A stretch of DNA of 64,000 bases. Source: Streptomyces seoulensis (GTDB lineage Bacteria; Actinomycetota; Actinomycetes; Streptomycetales; Streptomycetaceae). The stretch is from assembly GCF_022846655.1 (NCBI RefSeq), contig NZ_AP025667.1, positions 5,555,001 through 5,619,000 of the forward strand, given 5' to 3'. Position numbers and translations under genes: made by a program. The notes under the pieces are model-generated. The model was not told the origin of the DNA, did no database searches, and saw only the letters and a program-made list of their open reading frames with translations. Below are positions 61,171-64,000 of this stretch, piece by piece (positions within the stretch are counted from its first letter, which is position 1; each line of letters starts with the position of its first letter).

Positions 61171-62765
61171 TACGCCGGAGCGGGCTCCCGCCTGGCCGCC
61201 CGGCGCCGTGCGGCCACCTCCGGGTCCAGCGCCGGTACGGCGGCCAGGAGTTGGCGGGTGTACGGGTCGCGCGGGTTCTCGTACACCTCGTCGGCCGGGC
61301 CGGTCTCGACGACCTGTCCCCGGCGCATGACCGCGACCCGGTCGCTGACCTGGCGGACGACGGCGAGGTCGTGCGCGATGAAGACGAGCGCGAGCCCCAG
61401 CTCCCGGCGCAACTCGTCCAGCAGCGCGACCACTTGGGCCTGGGTGGTGACGTCGAGCGCGGAGACGGGCTCGTCGCAGACGATGACGCGCGGGTCGGCG
61501 GCGAGGGCCCGCGCGATGCCGACGCGCTGGCGCTGCCCGCCGCTGAACTCGTGCGGGTAGCGGTCGTGGTGGGCCGCTTCCAGCCCGACCCGCTCCAGCA
61601 GTCCGGTCACCCGTTCCCGGATGGCCTTCTCGTCCCTCCCGCCCTTGGCGCGCAGCGGGTCGGCGATCGAATCGCCCACCGTGCGGCGGGGGTTGAGGGA
61701 GGAGGCGGGGTCCTGGAAGACCATCTGCACGGACGGGTCGACCCCGCTGTGGGCGCGGCCGGCGTGCCGGATGGTGCCGGAGGTCGGTTCCAGCAGCCCG
61801 ACCAGCATGCGGCCCAGCGTGGTCTTGCCGCTGCCGCTCTCCCCCACGATCCCCAGGGTCTCGCCCCGACGCAGGGTCAGCGTGATGTCGTCCACGGCGG
61901 TGAACGCCCCTCGCCCGCGCCCGAACTCCTTTCGCAGCCCGGTCGCTTCGAGCACGGTCTCCCCCGGCTCCCCGGCGGGCGCGGCGCGGGAGGCGTCCAC
62001 GCGCGGTACGGCGGCGAGGAGTTCACGGGTGTACGCCTGCTCGGGTGCGGCCAACACCTGCCGCAGCGGACCGTGTTCGATTGCGCGGCCGTGCCGCATG
62101 ACGAGCACGTCGTCGGCGCTCTCGGCGGCGACGCCCACGTCATGGGTGACGAGCAGCAGCCCGAGACCGTCGTCCTGGCGCAGGGTGTGCAGCAGGTCGA
62201 GGATCTGGGCCTGCACGGTGACGTCGAGCGCGGTGGTCGGCTCGTCCGCGATCAGCAGCTCCGGTTCGCACGCCAACGCCATGGCGATCAGCGCCCGTTG
62301 GCGCATGCCCCCGCTGAACTCGTGCGGCCGGGACCGGGCGCGCCGGGCGGCGTCGGGGATGCCGACCCGGTCCAGCACCTCGACGGCACGCGCGCGTGCG
62401 GCCCGCCGGGAGGCGCGGGTGTGCACGCGGTACACCTCGGCGATCTGGTCGCCGACCGCGTAGTACGGGTCGAGGGACGACAGCGGGTCCTGGAAGACCA
62501 TCGCGGCCTTGGCCCCGCGCAGCCTGCGCAGCTCGGTGTCGGAGGCGGCGGCCACGTCGGTGCCCGCGACCAGGACCGACCCGCCGACCCGTGCCCCGGT
62601 GTCCCGGTGCAGGCCCAGCAGGGCGCCCGCGACGGTGGACTTGCCGGAGCCGGACTCCCCCACGAGGGCCAGCGCGGCCCCCTTCTCCAGGGTGAAGGAG
62701 AGTCCGTCCACGGCACGCAGGGCGCCGAACTCGACGGTGAGATCGGTGACTTCGACCAGGCTCAT
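61170..62765 (-). CDS. Fused double ATPase of a dipeptide/oligopeptide ABC importer (DppD-DppF type)
   Basis: The 531-residue protein holds two complete ABC ATPases. The first has Walker A GESGSGKST, signature SGGMRQR and Walker B LLIADEPTTALD. The second has GESGSGKTT, SGGQRQR and VIVCDEPVSALD. Each half has the oligopeptide-permease C-terminal extension (YTRELLAAVP, YTRQLLAAVP). It powers peptide or nickel-type uptake. The ATG at 62765 overlaps the permease stop (ATGA). The substrate-binding protein is outside the window. Confidence 0.93.
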   Translation of the reverse strand: MSLVEVTDLTVEFGALRAVDGLSFTLEKGAALALVGESGSGKSTVAGALLGLHRDTGARVGGSVLVAGTDVAAASDTELRRLRGAKAAMVFQDPLSSLDPYYAVGDQIAEVYRVHTRASRRAARARAVEVLDRVGIPDAARRARSRPHEFSGGMRQRALIAMALACEPELLIADEPTTALDVTVQAQILDLLHTLRQDDGLGLLLVTHDVGVAAESADDVLVMRHGRAIEHGPLRQVLAAPEQAYTRELLAAVPRVDASRAAPAGEPGETVLEATGLRKEFGRGRGAFTAVDDITLTLRRGETLGIVGESGSGKTTLGRMLVGLLEPTSGTIRHAGRAHSGVDPSVQMVFQDPASSLNPRRTVGDSIADPLRAKGGRDEKAIRERVTGLLERVGLEAAHHDRYPHEFSGGQRQRVGIARALAADPRVIVCDEPVSALDVTTQAQVVALLDELRRELGLALVFIAHDLAVVRQVSDRVAVMRRGQVVETGPADEVYENPRDPYTRQLLAAVPALDPEVAARRRAARREPAPA

Positions 62766-63760
62766 GCGAGGACCACCCGGCGGTCGGCCAGCGCGTACAG
62801 GATGTCCGCGACGGCGTTGGCGATGACGACGAAGAAGGCGACGACCAGGACCATGCCGACGACCACGGGCAGGTCGACGACCTTGACCGCGTGGACCAGC
62901 TCCTGGCCGATGCCGGGCAGCCCGAACAGGGTCTCGGTGAGGACCGCGCCGCCGACGGCGGAGCCGACGTTGTTGGCGTTGAGCGCGATGACGGGGGCGA
63001 GGGCGCCGCGCAGGGCGTGCCGTCCGACGATCGCCCGCTCGCCGACGCCGTAGGCGCGGAAGGTGCGGATGTGGTCCTCGGCGAGGGTCTCCAGCATGGC
63101 GGAGCGGGTGAGCCGGGCGAACGCGGCGGCCTCGATCAGGGCCAGCGAGAGCCAGGGCAGCAGCAGGTTCCACGCCCACTGTTCGGGGTCGTCGGCGAAG
63201 CGCACGTACTGCGGGAAGGGCAGCAGTTGGAGTTCGCCGCAGACCACGATCATCAGGACCAGGCCGAGCACGAAGACGGGCGTGGCCCAGCCGGCGAGGG
63301 TGAGGACGGTCAGCACCCGCTCGGAGAGCCGGCCGCGCCGCCAGGCGGAGAGGACGCCGGTGCCGACGCCGATGACCAGCCAGAGCACCATCGCGCCGGC
63401 CACCAGCGAGAGGCTGACCGGCAGCTTGGCCAGCAGCAGCGTGAGCACCTGCTGGTCGCTCTGGTAGGAGAGCCCGAGGCAGGGCGCCGCGCAGTGCTCG
63501 ACCGAGGTGCCGGTGGAGTAGTCCTGGCCGACGAACAGGCCCTGGAGGAAGTGGAAGTAGCGCAGGTAGAGCGGGTCGTCGAGCCGGAGTTGGGCCGCGA
63601 CCTGGTGCACCTGCGCCGGGGAGCAGCGCGGGCCGCAGGTGATCTGGGCGACGTCGCCGGGGGTGGCGTAGAAGACCACGTAGACGAGGACCGAGACGGC
63701 GAGCAGGGTGATGGCCGTGCCCACCGCGCGGCGCAGCAGGAATCCGCCGAAGGCGTTCAC
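62762..63760 (-). CDS. ABC transporter permease, DppB type
   Basis: The 332-residue permease has six membrane helices, a periplasmic loop after helix 1 with AQITCGPRCSPAQVHQVAAQ, and the EAA-type loop EAAAFARLTRSAMLETLAEDHIRTFRAYG. This is the DppB/OppB layout. Four Cys in the extracytoplasmic loops (two in CGPRC, two in HCAAPC) are unusual and could form disulfides. It overlaps the second permease gene and the ATPase gene by four bases each. Confidence 0.92.
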   Translation of the reverse strand: MNAFGGFLLRRAVGTAITLLAVSVLVYVVFYATPGDVAQITCGPRCSPAQVHQVAAQLRLDDPLYLRYFHFLQGLFVGQDYSTGTSVEHCAAPCLGLSYQSDQQVLTLLLAKLPVSLSLVAGAMVLWLVIGVGTGVLSAWRRGRLSERVLTVLTLAGWATPVFVLGLVLMIVVCGELQLLPFPQYVRFADDPEQWAWNLLLPWLSLALIEAAAFARLTRSAMLETLAEDHIRTFRAYGVGERAIVGRHALRGALAPVIALNANNVGSAVGGAVLTETLFGLPGIGQELVHAVKVVDLPVVVGMVLVVAFFVVIANAVADILYALADRRVVLA

Positions 63761-64000
63761 GCGGCGCCCTCCTTCCGGGCGCGGCCGGTGCCGACGCGCA
63801 GACGGGAGGCCGCGCGGGGGTCGAGTGCGGTGCGGACGCCGTCGCCGAGGACGGTGAGGGCGAGCACGGTGGTGAACAGGGCACCGGCCGGGAACAGCAG
63901 GTACTGCGGCGCGGCCTGGTACCAGACGTCGGCCGCGGTGATCATCTGTCCCCAGGACGGCGTCGGCGGCTTCACCCCGACACCGAGGAAGGACAGGGCG
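63757..64000 (-). CDS. ABC transporter permease, DppC type (partial, 5' end outside window)
   Basis: Only the last 80 or so codons are present. The segment LSFLGVGVKPPTPSWGQMI, typical of DppC/OppC ends, is read right up to the window edge, so the start lies beyond 64000. The C-terminus is a basic Arg-rich tail (RVGTGRARKEGAA). It is the gene before the DppB-type permease in the operon. Confidence 0.9.
   Translation of the reverse strand, partial: ALSFLGVGVKPPTPSWGQMITAADVWYQAAPQYLLFPAGALFTTVLALTVLGDGVRTALDPRAASRLRVGTGRARKEGAA

Noticed and set aside
1..64000. CRISPR arrays, insertion sequences, prophage or integrative-element boundaries
   Set aside because: No regularly spaced repeats, transposase or integrase genes, or attachment-site duplications next to the tRNA genes were seen.

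Overview
The window is chromosomal DNA of a Streptomyces species. The GC content is very high, start codons are often GTG, and the gene order is that of a conserved streptomycete core region. Diagnostic genes are epi-isozizaene synthase next to its P450, sigR-rsrA, aroA-rsgA, hisN, a WhiB7/WblC regulator, uvrD2, mycoredoxin, adnAB and moeZ. From memory this order matches S. coelicolor from about SCO5223 down to about SCO5173, read here in the opposite direction; that synteny was not computed. I see no prophage, insertion sequence or CRISPR array, and no gene-free stretch longer than 300 bases.

Layout. 1-3.5 kb: a GlxA-type regulator and the two-gene albaflavenone cassette (terpene cyclase and CYP170). 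3.7-8.1 kb: peptide deformylase, a TPR protein and two overlapping membrane HD/HD-GYP genes. 8.2-11.8 kb: the thiol-stress pair sigR-rsrA with a textbook autoregulatory promoter, a hydrolase, an SRAP protein and a membrane metalloprotease. 11.8-17.3 kb: aroA, rsgA, a SugE-type exporter facing a TetR gene, hisN, a CBS protein and a Fur-family repressor with an operator-like repeat array. 17.4-19.7 kb: two identical initiator tRNA genes flanking a Sel1-repeat protein. 19.7-28.7 kb: UPF0182 membrane protein, PPA1309-like protein, PDZ-Lon-like protease, moaE, an SDR, a DUF2342 metalloprotease and a Nudix enzyme. 28.8-35.4 kb: three AIM24 proteins (one fused to TerD), a YgjP-type metalloprotease, an orphan RRE/ThiF-like protein and an ABC1 kinase. 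35.5-39.1 kb: wblC with an attenuator-like leader, and uvrD2. 39.2-49.6 kb: mycoredoxin, NudC, an M20 peptidase, adnB, adnA and an alkyltransferase-like protein. 49.8-54.8 kb: a pseudokinase-flippase fusion and a Tap-type lipoprotein hydrolase. 54.9-61 kb: moeZ and a Pel-like polysaccharide locus. 61.2-64 kb: a dipeptide-type ABC importer cut by the window edge.

How the parts connect. Three promoters with the exact sigma-R pattern GGAAT-N18-GTT precede sigR, the mycoredoxin gene and moeZ, so redox control links distant parts of the window. DNA repair is another theme (SRAP, UvrD2, AdnAB, ATL). The candidates most worth study for new biology are the Pel-like locus with a translationally coupled 27-codon ORF, the orphan RRE/ThiF-ABC1 pair, the AIM24 triplet and the pseudokinase-flippase fusion. 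All functional statements rest on reading motifs by eye; no database search was run.
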